Below, in pieces: positions 44,190 to 56,989 of a stretch of 64,000 nt of DNA; the stretch's first letter is position 1; the number at the start of each line of letters is the position of its first letter. A model generated the notes under the pieces. The model was not told the DNA's origin, did no database searches, and saw only the letters and a program-made list of their open reading frames with translations. A program made the translations under genes and the position numbers. The DNA is from Lepidodermella squamata (lineage: Eukaryota; Gastrotricha). The stretch covers positions 1,798,001 through 1,862,000 of the forward strand of contig JBLDXI010000042.1 in assembly GCA_047495785.1 (NCBI GenBank), in the 5' to 3' direction.

Positions 44190-47100
44190 CTAGTGAAATG
44201 AGGCGTTGGTGTCTCGCTTGCCGATGCGAATGAAGCTGCTATACTGCATAACGCTGTTGGTACCGAATGAAATTTGAGAATAGCCAGTTCCGAAATTTTT
44301 GAAAAACGATTGGCTTTGCCACTGTCTGCCGCAAAACATCTCGTCGGTGCCGTCACCTATAAGCAAAAGAATTCTCAACTTTACAAATTAGTTTTCGAAT
44401 ACATAGGTACAAATGAAATCGAAATTGATCGATTGGTTGAAATTATTTGAATCTTGATGGATTAACAACTCACGGCAGTCTCTGAAGCCGTTGCACCTCG
44501 CACTAGGACTGTAGCACTCCGTACGACTAATGCATGGCATAGCACCGAACTTGCAACTCGGGCAATGCTCATCACTGCGGTCGCCTTATATTAAAACAAA
44601 AATATTAGTAAAATGATGATCTAGTCTCATCTCGAGCCCGTATTACCGCAATCATCGTAACCGTTACACACTCGACTGTAAGGCACGCAGTACTGTTTGT
44701 TGCGGCACAGAAAAAATCCTGGATCGCACTGTCTCAATAGAAAGTACAGCTGTTAAACAAGATGATCTATGACATTTGAACTAACCTGTGGGCAGCCATT
44801 TTCGTCACTGTTATCAACTGGGGAAGCAAATACTTTAGCAGCTAGAAAATGCAGAAACTTGAGGAACTTACAGCAATCGTTAACGCCGTTGCACAGATGA
44901 CCAGATGTTATGCAGAAGGGAGCATTGATGCAGGGGAATGACCCAGGAGCGCAATTTTGTGGCGGAGGAGGTGGAGGCTGAGCCTAATTTGTGAAACATT
45001 GATCATGCTCATGATTAGGGAAAGCACCTACCGTGCGGTGAGTATTTGCGTCACGGTCATCGTTTGTCGTTTCTTTACAGTCATACTCATCGCTATTGTC
45101 GCCTGAAATTAAAAAAATTGGTTCAATGTAATGAATGAACAGTTTTGGGTGTTTGTGACATCAATGGCATTTTGATACCAAATAAAAGTCGTCATAACTT
45201 TCAGCAGAAGCTTAAACACTGAGAAAAACTCACCGCAGTCATCAGCGCCATCACATACCCAACCTTTTTTGATGCAATTACCGTTATCGCATATAAATCC
45301 CGAGCACTATACAAAAGTTGGAGTATCTTCCGACTATTCATTGCTATTTTACAAAGCACTCACCGCGGTCGTCGTGGGCCGGGTCGTAGGAGGTGGGGTA
45401 GTTGGAGGTGTTGGGCAACCCTGCTCATCGCTACCATCACCTTAAGAAAATGGAACTCGTCATTTCTAACAAAATTTTACGCTGTTTAGAATAGCTCTCC
45501 ACTATTGGCAGAGTTCGAGTAAATTCTGCCCGTCTTCGAACTTATGAAAACCTACGATTTGTCGAGATTTGAATTTGATTGGTCGAAATGTACCAAAAGC
45601 GGTGAATTCTTTATATTCAAGCCTTAAATTTTTAGTTATGTCAAACTCGAAGTCTGCGATCAATTTGAACTTTAAAAACGATTTCCAAGTTTCTGGTAGT
45701 TATTCAAGATTTTAAGCTAAAGCCACTCATTGATTAATGAGTATTAGAGCGAGAACAACTCACCGCAATCGTCAGTTCGATCGCATTTCCAACTATAGTT
45801 GATGCATTTACCGTTATTGCAACGGAATCCCGAGCACTGCGCGAATGTTGGAATCAGTCAGTCCTTTTCATTTTTGTATAGGACTTACCGGGGTTGTGGT
45901 AGGTGGGGTTGTTCGACGCGGTGGGCAGCCTTCCTCATCGCTCATATCACCTGAAAAGTATTTTGGTTGAGTAGGATGCACTGAATGGATCAGCACATAA
46001 TCCTCCTAACGACTCACCGCAATCGTTATCACCATCGCATTTATAACTTCTAGTAATGCATTTGCCGTTGTCACATCGGAAACCCGAGCACTGTGGCATT
46101 GAAACATCGGATATAACATTTCAAAAGAATAATTTCAAAGGAAATATATGTACCGGAGTCGTAGGTGGAACTGTCGCTGGGCAATCCTCCTCATCGCTTC
46201 CATCACCTAGAAATATTTGAAAATTAATGTAGCCGTGATTACGAATCGATCTCAATTTTGCATACCGCAGTTTCTGATGCCGTTGCACCTCTGCCACGAG
46301 TCGTAGCAGCCACCGTCACGGCAAGTATTCGCGTAACACTAGAGGAGTTTTGAATATTCTCCCAGATTTATATTATACTTTTTTCGTAAAATACCGGTCG
46401 TTTGGTGGTTGGACAGTTCAATTCATCGCTGTAATCTCCTGCATTCAAAATTGAAGTAAATTATGAACATCATTTTTTCAAAAGACAATTTATTGGTGCA
46501 CATCCTATATTTGAGGTCCAGCGGTTATATTGGTTTGAAATTTTGACGTCGGGTTCTTTCACAAATGTTTGCATGAGTAAATGTACACCTTTCATTTCTG
46601 TGAGCCTCATAAACCCTTGAAAAATTCGGCTTTGACAAACTGTTTCGGGCAAGGGTCCCTTAGATTTTTCCAATGGTTTCTATGGGTTCGGTATTTTTTA
46701 ATAAATTTCTTGTCCAAACCCTGAAACATGATTTTTTAAGCAAAAACTAACCGCAGTCGTTGTTGCCGTTACAGCGAAGTGATGCAGGGATGCACAGTTT
46801 GCTTGAGACGCATCGAAAATCGTAAGACGGGCACTATAAGCCAGAATTGACGAAGCGATATGAAAAATACAGGTTTTTGACAAAAACAAGAATGAGAAAT
46901 ATCAGAATAAATCAAACTCACGTAAGAAGTGGTGGTTGTTGTTGGCTCTGGGGTAGTAACTGGGCAGTTCCATTCATCACTTCGATCATCTGCGTGTAAA
47001 ATATCATAACATAAAATCAGGACAAATTCTCGAGGAAATTCATACCACAGTCGTAAACTCCATCGCACTTTACAGACCAAGAAACGCATTGGCGGTTACG

Positions 47101-50100
47101 GCAGATAAATACGGCCTGAAAATCGAACAAAATATAAGAATTATCCAGATTCAATGATCGAACTGCTCACGCAAGGCGTCGTTGTTGTGGTCGTGGTCGT
47201 GGTCGTAGTCGTGGTTGTTGTTGTAGTCGTTGTAGTCGTTGTCGGCCTCAATTCATACAACTTCTCAGAAACCCTCGCCAAGGCATTGCTCTGCGCGAGA
47301 GCCATCGCTGTAACACCATCTACATTCGCATGATCGATATCAGCCTTCCGATCGATTAGTAACAAAGCTATGTCCTCCTGTTTCGCTTTCAACGCCTCAA
47401 ACAAAGCATTGCTACCCTTGAAGGACGTCGCGTTCACATCGGCGTAGTTATCGAGCAGTAACTGGACCAATTCGAGACGGCCCTTGCTTGAGGCTGTCAT
47501 CAAAGCCGGCCAACCCTCGCGATCTTCCCTCGAATCAACAGCTGCGCCTCGGTCGAGCAAAAGCTTCAGAACTTGGGGGTCAGGATGGCCGACAGCAATC
47601 TCAAGAGGCGACGAGCCGTACTCTCCCTCCTTTGCGTTGACATTAGCTCGGTTCGGGTTAACCAGCAGTTCGATGAGGGCATACGGTGCATAGTGAACCA
47701 GAGCGATATGAAGAGCTGTGCCATTTTTGACAGGCCAGGGGCCTAGGGTCCGTTCGTCTCGCCAGTTCGCGTCCAGGTAACCGAGACCGAGAAGTTCTCG
47801 CGCCTTATCAACATTGCCGTTTATGCATGCCTCGATCAACATCCGCTGTTCGGCGATCCAATCCTTGAGGAAATAAGAAAGTTAAGATTGAACATCGGAT
47901 TGGCCTTCAAATGAATGCAATTTACCTTTCTCGCGCATTCTCCGATTTTTGGTTTCCAACTCGAATCGGCTTGGCAAATCGATGCCATGGCTCCATCTTT
48001 AACCTCGAATCCTGGTTTACATTTCGTTATTACCGCTTGTCCCGGGGCCATCTCAACTCCAACCGATAGTACAGTTTTCTCGGTTGCATCCAAGACGAAG
48101 CCATTCTCTAACGATGGAACACTGCAAAGACCTGAAATCGCAAAGAAATTGAGTTTAAAATGTCTTTAACGCCCCGCTGGCGACCTTTTTGCTTGCAAAC
48201 GCCAGGAATGGACCAGGAACTGTTCTTCAAGCAAACCATCAAGCCAGAACCAACTAATTCGTAGCCTTCCAAGCAAGTCAATACAGCAACTGCTCCGGGG
48301 TTGAAGATGTTATCTTCGGTATGGACTGAGATATTTCCGTTGGCGACTTGGGGAGGGTCGTCACATTGCGGAACATCTGTTTGAAAAGTTGGAAATTAAT
48401 CAATACAGAATTTCCGGAAATTCCTACCAATTCCTTGGCAGTACCCAGGCTCGCTCCAAGTTCCATCGTCGTAGCAAGTGAAACTATTTGCCCCAACCAA
48501 TGAGTACCCATCCATGCACTCGAAAGTAAAAACAGTCCCGGGAGCAACAATTGCCGGGTCGCCAAACTCTGTCCTGACGGATGAGATTGATGGGAAAGGT
48601 GGGGAACAGCCTAAAAAAGTCATGTAAAAACGAAATAAATGCAGCATGAATATTGCTTCCAACCTTTAGCGCAATAAGCATCCATGGCCCAAACGCCACC
48701 GTTAAAATCGACAGTTTCCGATCCGATCAAAAAGTAGCCTTTATCACAGATGATTCGCCCAGTCGCACTTTTGCAAGCACTAGCTGCTTCCTGGAATTCT
48801 ATTTTCCCGTTGGCCATCCCCTTGGGCCTATCGACGAGGGCTAAAATATGAGCATTAGCGTGGAATAATCAGAAGAATTTGAAAAATTACCTTGGATTGA
48901 TAAAGTGGGTGAAGCCCGCAATTCTGCGGCGCAAGATTGCATCGTTTCAACTTTGCATCGATCGAATTTCTCCAAAACTGCTACAACACGATTATAGCCG
49001 GCAGCTTCAGCCCAAATCATCGGTAAATTCCCATTCGAATTCCGATCGCAAGGAGCTTCGTACTTCTCGAGTAAAATTTCGACCAACTCCGGACATTTCC
49101 GTTCAATCGCTAGCCATAGCAGGGTATCGCCCTTCACATCTTTTTCGCTGAGCTTCATCGAAATTTCACTCTTTGTTAGCATCGATAGTAGTGTATCGAC
49201 AATTTTAACGCTTGCCTCGCTGCATCGAGCTGCCCGGTGCAAAACAGACCGGCCGCTTGGGTCCACCCAAGTTCCAGCTGTCCGATTTATCTTGACAATT
49301 TCTTCGATTCCCTCGACGAATTCGACTTCGATGGCAATAGAAATCGGGGTCTCCTTATCTTTATTCGCTTGGAACAATTGCCCGATTGATTCTTTACCAG
49401 ACAGCGCCGTTTTAACCAAATCGAGTTGCTTGAAACGAAGAGACGCGTGGAGAAGCCTGTCGTCACTTTTGCAGTCGATTCGAGAATCGAAGAGAATTTT
49501 CTCAGTTTCGAGGAGAAATTTAGTGATGTCGTTACGGCCGAGTTCGATTGCCAACAAAAGCGGTGATTTTCCGAATTTATCGCAGCTCAGCAAGTCGATG
49601 CTGTTCTTCACTTTCTCCAGGACTTTCAGATAATTCGATTTTACGGCGAGATGAGCGATCGACTGTCGATAGCTGTTTACTTGAAATTTCTCTGCACCTC
49701 CTTTCATCAAATATTCGATGAACTCGATTGGTTTCCGCTGGTCGACAGCTACCAAGAGCGGGGTCATCTTCATCGGGAATTCATTGTCTTCAGTCAGCTG
49801 ATTTTCGTAATTGAATGCGCCTGGGTAGTCGCTTTTGTGTTTCTCAAAGGCTTTTATACTTACAGCGAGATGAATTCGTGAATAGCCGTAGAAATCAATC
49901 GCATCTTTCCTAGCTTGGTAACGGTTGCTAAGGATATCAGCGAATGACTCGGCGTCGTTAGCAACGGCGACCAGATAAGGAGTTCTGCCTGTAGAATCGC
50001 GTTCCTCCATTAACAGAGGGATTTTATCAGCAAAAGTTAATAGGATTTCATCCGTGGATGTTGCATCGAGAAGATGAGCATCGGCATCAGACAATTTCGC

Positions 50101-51459
50101 CATGGTATGCAGAACATTTTCCTTAGTCGAAACCTTTGGAAAGAGAATGAGGAATGTTGGAGGCTAATCATTTCGCAGCGTTCCACTAGCTACTAGCTTA
50201 TGTGGCATAAATTCTGGAAAATACTATAAAAAAGCTATAATTTCAGGACAATATTACGAAGGCCCGAGATCAACAAATTTCAAATTTTTCGAAATCTCTC
50301 TAAAGAGAAACTGTTTCGAATGAATTTTTATTTTTATTGATTTTTTTAATTTCCGAAGAAAAGTTTCTCAACATTTTATGACATTACACATTCAAATATT
50401 ATCATGTAAATTTAATAAAAAAATAGATAAATTCCTAGAAAAGTAGTTAAAATTTCCTAAATGTTGTCCAACCTGAGGCGCTACTTGAACTGAAACATCG
50501 AGTCCAGTTTCGCTGTAGTAACGAACCAAATCAGCTCTGCGAAGAAAAGCAGCGAGAAACAGCAAAGATCCAGTGCCCTTCGGCGAAATCCCATCAGCGA
50601 TCAGTCGGCACTTGAGAGAGGCTAACCAAGTGGCTGAAGGTGCAACCTTGTCCATAGCTTTCTTAACAAACTCCAAATGGCCGTTACGAGTTGCGTAACA
50701 CAATGGCGTATCTCCTTGCGGATCGATAGCAAATATGTCAAACGACTTCAATCCAGCTGGAGAGTCGAGAAATTCAAACTTGTTCGCAGCAGCTAACAAG
50801 TGAGACTCAGTTACGCGTCCACTGCCTTTTCGATCATAGAGTCCTGGATCGCTCAAAATATTGACATTGCCAGTGCGATTCGACGCAGCTGCTATTCCTA
50901 TCGGTAGCTGGCCGTTTTTGTCGCGATGAAGTCGATTAGCCCCTCTCCCGAGCAGAAAATTGAGGATATCCTTGTAGTTAACAGATTTGGACATCGCAGC
51001 ATAGAATAACGGAGTTTGGCCAGCGTTTGTCTCAGCCTCCAATGAAAACCGCTTTTGCAGGCCTAATTCATCGCTTTTATTCAACAGATACTCCATAAGT
51101 TGAAGCTTCGATTGAAGGCAAGCCAAATGAATAGGTAACTCGCCTTTGCTGTTGCGAGCGGTCAGTTTCGCACCGGCTTCTTCAACGAGAAATTTTACGC
51201 TTATCACCGCGCCTTTAAACGCAGCCAAATGAAGCAGAGAGTCGTTGTTCGACGGGCTCTTGACATTAGCAAGGTCGTTCAGCCCGCCTGGTAACAATTT
51301 ACTCGCTTGTTCTTGCAGACGTTCAACTCGGTTGTACTGGACGTTGGTTACAAAGTTGTCGAAGGTGGTCATTTCTGGCTGATTCGCTCCACTGCATGGC
51401 TTCGGCAAGGATAATATCGTGTAAAATAGAAGCACCAAAAGGTGCAAATTGCTATACAT
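44190..51459 (-). CDS. Secreted ankyrin-sushi-ankyrin-LDLa protein, long paralogue
   Basis: Twenty-four exons on the minus strand keep one frame for 1659 residues. Exon 1 51459-50485 (signal peptide [18 protein letters not shown], then ankyrin repeats), exon 2 50121-48891 (ankyrin), exons 3-6 48840-48664, 48610-48428, 48376-48185, 48131-47926 (one sushi module each), exon 7 47863-47171 (ankyrin, then a Thr run from an ACN microsatellite), exons 8-24 from 47115 to the TAG at 44190 (nine LDLa modules, for example [18 protein letters not shown].. with D-C-GD-SDE calcium motifs, separated by Pro/Thr linkers). Exon 6 has the same length (206) as in the short paralogue at 6.3-10.6 kb. LDLa and sushi imply an extracellular or lumenal product; ligand unknown. 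The alternative upstream ATG at 51495 would put 12 residues before the signal peptide. No transmembrane segment is seen. Confidence 0.85.
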
Positions 51460-52158
51460 GAAAGTACTTTTGCCTACGGGAAAGAAAAACAGCATTTTAC
51501 AAAAATCGATTACAAAATTATCTCAAAGTTCAAATCCAGAAATTGCATGTCTAAATAGGCGAGCTAAATGTATCAGATATGAGATTCGTGAACTTTGAAA
51601 TATCAGGGATCAGAGATTCCAGAATTCAAAAATCCGTGAAAATCAGCAGCTTATCATCGTAAATTAATGGGAAACGCGGTAATGGAAATTCAGGTTTTTC
51701 CCTGTAGAAGAGTAGCTTCGGTGGGTAACAATAATTAGTTTGGCCTTCAAGTTTGAGATTCAATGATTTGAATTGCTTGACATTAATCTTAGTCCTGTTT
51801 ACCTAATTAATGACTGAATCGAGTGTATTTGCCCCATGTTTACATAACGCAAACACGTGTGCTCTCCCTCAGTTACGATGTACCATTTCTTCGAGAGCGT
51901 TCAGTGGCAACAAATTGCTTCCTTTGTTTACTTATTGAAGACATTGCACTTTGCTATTTTACTCGTTTCGTTCATTTAAATCATCAGGACTTCATATGAC
52001 ATCCATGTCGCAAAGCTTATCGAAATTTGAAATGAAATAGCTCTATTTCTGGGAGTTTTCAAAACAGGAATGTTATCAGCTGCCCCCAGCTTATCAACTA
52101 TCATAGACTCATGTAGAAGGGAATTCCTAATTTTTTTCATTTTTACACGCTAAGCAAC
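51460..52158. other. Divergent intergenic region
   Basis: Separates the minus-strand ankyrin gene from the plus-strand kinase; it must hold promoters for both. I see no TATA box of note and no repeats matching elsewhere. Confidence 0.4.
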
Positions 52159-53638
52159 ATGGCAGGAAAAGATAACTCCTTAGTGCTGTTCAACTCGAAA
52201 AGCGATTTCACCATCATCAGAACAGTAGGCCGCGGCGGCTTTGGCTCCGCTTTCCTAGCCAAACACAGCAAGGACCGATATTCCGAGTATGTCCTAAAAG
52301 AAGTGAACCTCACCGTGCTTCGAAGTCAACTTGCGCGAGCCCAGACAAGCGAGAAGCGCCAGCTTAAAATGCTTGAACTAGCGCGGAAAGAGCACAAAGC
52401 CCTGCGGCAGTTCGTCCACCCTAACATTGTTACCGTCTACGGCAATTTCGAGCAGAGAATTGGCGAAGAAGATTTCTATTTTCTCGTCATGGAGTTCTGT
52501 GATGGGGGCGATTTGAGCTCGCTGATTCAGAAAAACGAGACCAACCGAACGCAAATCGATGAGACCCAAATTGTTTCCTGGCTTGGGCAGTTGATCGGCG
52601 CAATTTTGTACCTCCACCAGGGTGGCCACGTGCACCGAGATATCAAGCCGAAAAATATTTTCCTTACTAAGGACTTGAAAAAAGTCAAGCTCGGGGATTT
52701 CGGTCTTGCGAAAAATATTGAAGAGTGAGTCATTTCGAGTTTTTACTCATTTCGGAAAGTTCCTATATTTAATAAGGACTGCGCTGCCCCAATCATCCAT
52801 TACAAATGCTTGTACGTTGGTTTATGCGGCCCCAGAATTTCACAATGGTGAGGCCTACAGCAAGCCATGCGATATTTGGTCTTTAGGCGTCACAGCTTAC
52901 GAATTGGCAATTTTCTGTAGACCTGTAAGTTAGGTTTTTAGGTCCCGACAATACAAAAATTATGAACATTGCAGTTTGGATGTGGAGCCAGGGAGATTCT
53001 TGCAATAATACAGTAATATTTTGAAAATTTCTGATTTTTGTGTTCATATTATCGGTTAAAGGGACGCTCCTAAGCCTTTTCCAGCTGAAAAGAAGTATTC
53101 CACCGCCTTTGAAAACTTTGTCATGTCTATGTTGGAGAAAAACGCAGTAAAACGGCCGATAATCGAAACACTCTTCAATGATCCGATTCTACAACATGAA
53201 ACGGAACAAATAATAGTTGTTGAGAAAAAGAGCGACGCCAAGAAATCGTCTGAAAATGCTAGCAAGGTTCTTGAAGCTTCAATGGTACATTTCATCACTG
53301 TTTTTCCGTCCTTAAAGCCGAAATCTTATTTTTTTCAGGATTTTTCGAAGATCAATCAGTCGGCGGTTATACCTGAAGAATATCGTAGTAAAATCGTAAA
53401 AGTGCTACAGAAGAACCTAGTTTCAACCGATGAGCTGGTCAAATATTCGGATGACCAGCTGAAGGAGCTTTTTCCGATAATAGGCATTCGCAACGTTGTG
53501 CTGCGCTGGCGGAATCACGAAAATGGAGAAGTATCGCAAGGTGACCGCAAATCAAAGTCTGGATCAAAAGCATCATCATCATCATCATCAAAAGCCAAAC
53601 CTGAGGACGATTTGACGGAATTAACCCCTAACAGATAG
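52159..53638 (+). CDS. NEK-like serine/threonine kinase with C-terminal SAM-like region
   Basis: Exons 52159-52724, 52777-52924, 52975-53012, 53062-53284, 53339-53638; 424 residues. All kinase motifs are present: glycine loop GRGGFGSAF, catalytic lysine in VLKEVNL, HRDIKPKNIF, DFG (LGDFGLAKN), APE (YAAPEF), and DIWSLGV. The KE-V-N-L after the lysine strand and the overall layout resemble NIMA-related kinases. After a basic/Ser linker comes a helical segment, STDELVKYSDDQLKELFPII followed by GIRNVVLRW, which looks like a SAM domain. The tail is a Ser run (GSKASSSSSSK). AATAAA at about 53671. Probably cytoplasmic; substrate unknown. Tandem with the next gene. Confidence 0.85.
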
Positions 53639-54039
53639 TTGTAGGCCTATGTTGAGATGTATTTTTGGAAATAAAAATAGCTCAGAAACGTTAAGGTTTT
53701 GCGCCATTTCAATTGCTGCTCCAATCGATCTGTTCATTGAAGTCCCAAATTTCAATTTTTTATTTTGATGCTTTCAATTTCTGACAAATGTCCTAGTTTA
53801 CGGAACATTCTTTGGTTGTGGTGGTACCAAGTATCACGGGTGCATTTTTGCCGCTTTTGTTATCCTTCGCTAAAAATAGCTCGTTTCATATATCAGCGAA
53901 ACTGAAAAATTCCAAGAAAGAGGGTCTCGCTTTTTTCGAGCAAATACAGATAAAAACGGTAGCGGCCGTTAGCTAGATAAGTTTCGCTAAATTCATTTTT
54001 TGCCAACGTCCGAAATTCAAGTGCATACGGAAAAAAAGC

Positions 54040-56989
54040 ATGGCATCGACGCGTTTCCAATCCCGCGGCGAATTCGAAGTGCTCCGAGAACTGGGCAGTG
54101 GTGGTTTCGGCAATGTCAGCCTAGTGAAGCACCGAAACGATCTATACACAAGCTATGTCATGAAAGAAGTTAACCTTACAGCTTTGCGCAAGAATTACGA
54201 CCATGAAGGGCTAAGTGAACGCAAAATCGCTCGCCTTCTCGAGCTGAGCCGCAGTGAGCACGAAAAAATGCGCAATTTCGTACATCCCAACATTTTACTG
54301 GTCTACGGATTTTTTGAAGGTTAGCTAAGTAATTCAGATCAATTTTAGATCAATATGATTGCAATTGATCCAAGTTTGATCCATTATTGATTCTTTGACG
54401 ATATAAAAGTGAATTTGATCTTGACTGTTGATCAAAATTGAACTATTTCAAAAGCGACTGATCCCGATTTGATCTAATTGTTGATTTTATTAACAAATCA
54501 ATTGAAAGTTATGCTGAGGTTTGATCATAATTTGGTTTGTTGTGACTACAGAGAAAATTGCTGGGGAAGACTTCTACTTTTTGATTACCGAGTATTGCGA
54601 GGGCGGCGATTTGGGTGCACTGATTGATAAATCGAAGAGAAGCCCCTTTCCTGAATCGCGAGTTCTGCGCTGGACCGGTCAATTGGTGAGCGCAATCAGT
54701 TACCTGCACAGTGCTGGTAATGTTCACCGTGACATCAAGCCGAGAAATATCCTCATGTCTGGCGATCAGACCAATATCAAGCTGGGCGATTTTGGCTTAT
54801 CGAAAAGTCTGGAGAGCGAGTAAAATTTAAATTTTAAATTTTAAAATTAATGTCATGAATTTGTTTTCGAAATTTCAGAAAGACCTCGATAACTACGGCG
54901 GGAACTTGGGCCTATTCTTCCCCAGAGTTTCACCTCGGGAAGCCTTACGAAAAACCATCCGATATTTGGTCAGTGGGTATCACATTGTACGAAATCGCCA
55001 ACGCGAAAATTCCCGTAGGTCATTCATTATTGATCAACTTGAATTTAAACTTTGAAACACAGTATGAAGGCACTAAGGGGCTGTTAATAACTAACATCAT
55101 CAATAAAGCGCCTTTGCCATTTGACGAATCCCGAGGCTACTCACCAGGCTTCAGTAAATTCGTAATGTCGATACTCGTCAAAGACCCGAAAAAGCGGCCA
55201 ACGATTGAGGATTTGATGGAAAGCCCGATTTTAGCCGGGGAACGATTGGTTACTCAGCCCTCTGCATCGCAGGCGAGGAGTTCTAGCAGTTCAAAGCCAG
55301 TTACTAACAAATCGAAGCCAACAACACAGTCCAATTCAACGGTGACACGATTTGTTAGTTCTGGCTACAAATTTTCAGATTTGCTAAGGTTTTCGCCTAT
55401 TTTAGGACGATTCGCAGTATGAGATGATTCTCCGGTCTCCCGATATCCCAGATCAGTACAAACAGCCGATCTGCGAAATTCTGCAAGGTAACGCGAAGTT
55501 CTTCTTGCTTAATCTCACTGAAATTTCGCGAATTATCAGAGGCATACGTGACGCCAGAGGAGCTTCTTGGCTACGATTTGGAGCAAATCAAGGAGGTTTT
55601 TCCGGCTGTCGGCTTGCGAAACGTAATCTTGAGATGGCGAGATGCGAACAATGGCAATGCAGTGTCCTCCTCGTCCCAAAAGTCAGCTGGTTCACGCAGA
55701 TCGGAGGCGAGTGTTTCGAAACATTCCGAGGAGGAAGTTGAAAAACAAAGGTCCAGTGTTCTCGCCCAGGCTGCACCGGCTTCAGTATCCCAAATTGACA
55801 CGTCTCAAGCTGATGCTGTGAAAAGAATCGCTCGGGAGGAAGCAAAGGGCATTGTCAGACAATTGGTGAGTAAGCTCGAGTTGCCCAAGCAATTTGTTTA
55901 ATTTGCGTTTTCAGACCACAAATTACTGGAAGCGCATCCATCAATTTGCGAAAAGCGGCAATTTCATGGGAATAAAGCAGATAATTTACGAAATTCAGCA
56001 ACGCCTTCCGTATGAAGTTCGCGACGAGATAGAACCCTTCAAGAGTCTTTTCGAGCATCAAAATGAGAATGAACTGTACAGTACGCCGTTGCATGACGCG
56101 AGTTGGAACGGCCACATGTCGGTTGTTGAGTTTCTGATCAATATTATCAACGTAAACTTGTACAGCCGCACGAACGATGACACCCGGTCGATGGCTATAC
56201 ATCTCGCGGCTCAGCAGGGCCATGAGAGCGTTGTTATGGCAATGGTCAGCAAAGACCGTGACTTGCTGGAGGCTAGGAATGAGAACGGAGATGCAGCGAT
56301 CCACTTAGCAGCTGCTAATGGCCAAATTTCAGTTAGTCCTTTCTAACAATGTACGAAGTCCTGGGGTGACGGGGGTACCGTACCTCCAGCTTAAGAGACC
56401 CGCGTAAGAAAACGCGAAAAAACCCCGGGGACCCGTAAATCCGAGAATTCGAGGTCGAAAATGCCTGAAAGTAACGCTTAGCTCGAGCTAACTTCTCAGT
56501 TTCCCAAAAACTTTCTCCTGGTTTTTATATGGAAGGATAAAGCTTAAGTCCCGAATATTTGTATAGCCCTGATCTTTTTTTTAAATTCAAATAATCTGAA
56601 ATCTAATTTTTTTATAGGTTGCATTTGAGTTGATCAAACTGGACAAGGGACAGTTAAACTTGAAAGGCTTCAACGGTCGAACTCCTTTGCACTCAGCTGC
56701 CCACGCTGGAATGATAAAAACCACCGAGTTTCTGTGCAAAGTTGGGGCGGATTTGTTAGCTGTCGATGGGACTAGTAGCAAATCTCTACCAATTCACTTA
56801 GCTGCGGCAGGGAACAAAGCTGACGTCGTGATTTTGTTCTACAGCCTGGACAATAAACTTCTGAAGGCGAAAGACGCCAAGGGCCGGACGCCACTTGATT
56901 TAGCAAAGGCGAATAAGGCGCAATGGGTTATTGATAACATCAAGAATGTAAAAGGTGGAGGAATCCTGGCCCAACTCATCGGCAAGTAA
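54040..56989 (+). CDS. NEK-like kinase fused to SAM-like and ankyrin repeats
   Basis: Exons 54040-54319, 54552-54819, 54879-55014, 55063-55341, 55418-55487, 55540-55865, 55915-56331, 56618-56989; 715 residues. Kinase: GSGGFGNVS loop, VMKEVNL, HRDIKPRNIL, GDFGLSKS, DIWSVGITLYE; the APE motif is SPE. The SAM-like segment (TPEELLGYDLEQIKEVFPAV, GLRNVILRW) is homologous to the first kinase. An acidic coiled-coil-like stretch (ARREEAKG region) follows, then ankyrin repeats (TPLHDASWNGHMSVVEFLIN; AIHLAAQQGHESVV; TPLHSAAHAGMIKTTEFL; SLPIHLAAAGNKADVV). The paralogue upstream stops before the coiled-coil and ankyrin part. The last intron holds a dispersed repeat. Role inferred as a scaffolded cytoplasmic kinase. 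Confidence 0.85.
56347..56480. repeat. Dispersed GCGAAGT/GGGG repeat in kinase intron
   Basis: Starts GTACGAAGTCCTGGGGTGAC, continues GGGGGTACCGTACC and AAGAAAACGCG...CCCCGGGGACC, as in the copies at 34207 and 17438. Confidence 0.5.

Noticed and set aside
47484-47693. Plus-strand frames opposite the long ankyrin gene
   Set aside because: Antisense shadows of exons; the minus-strand exons have splice sites and domain matches.
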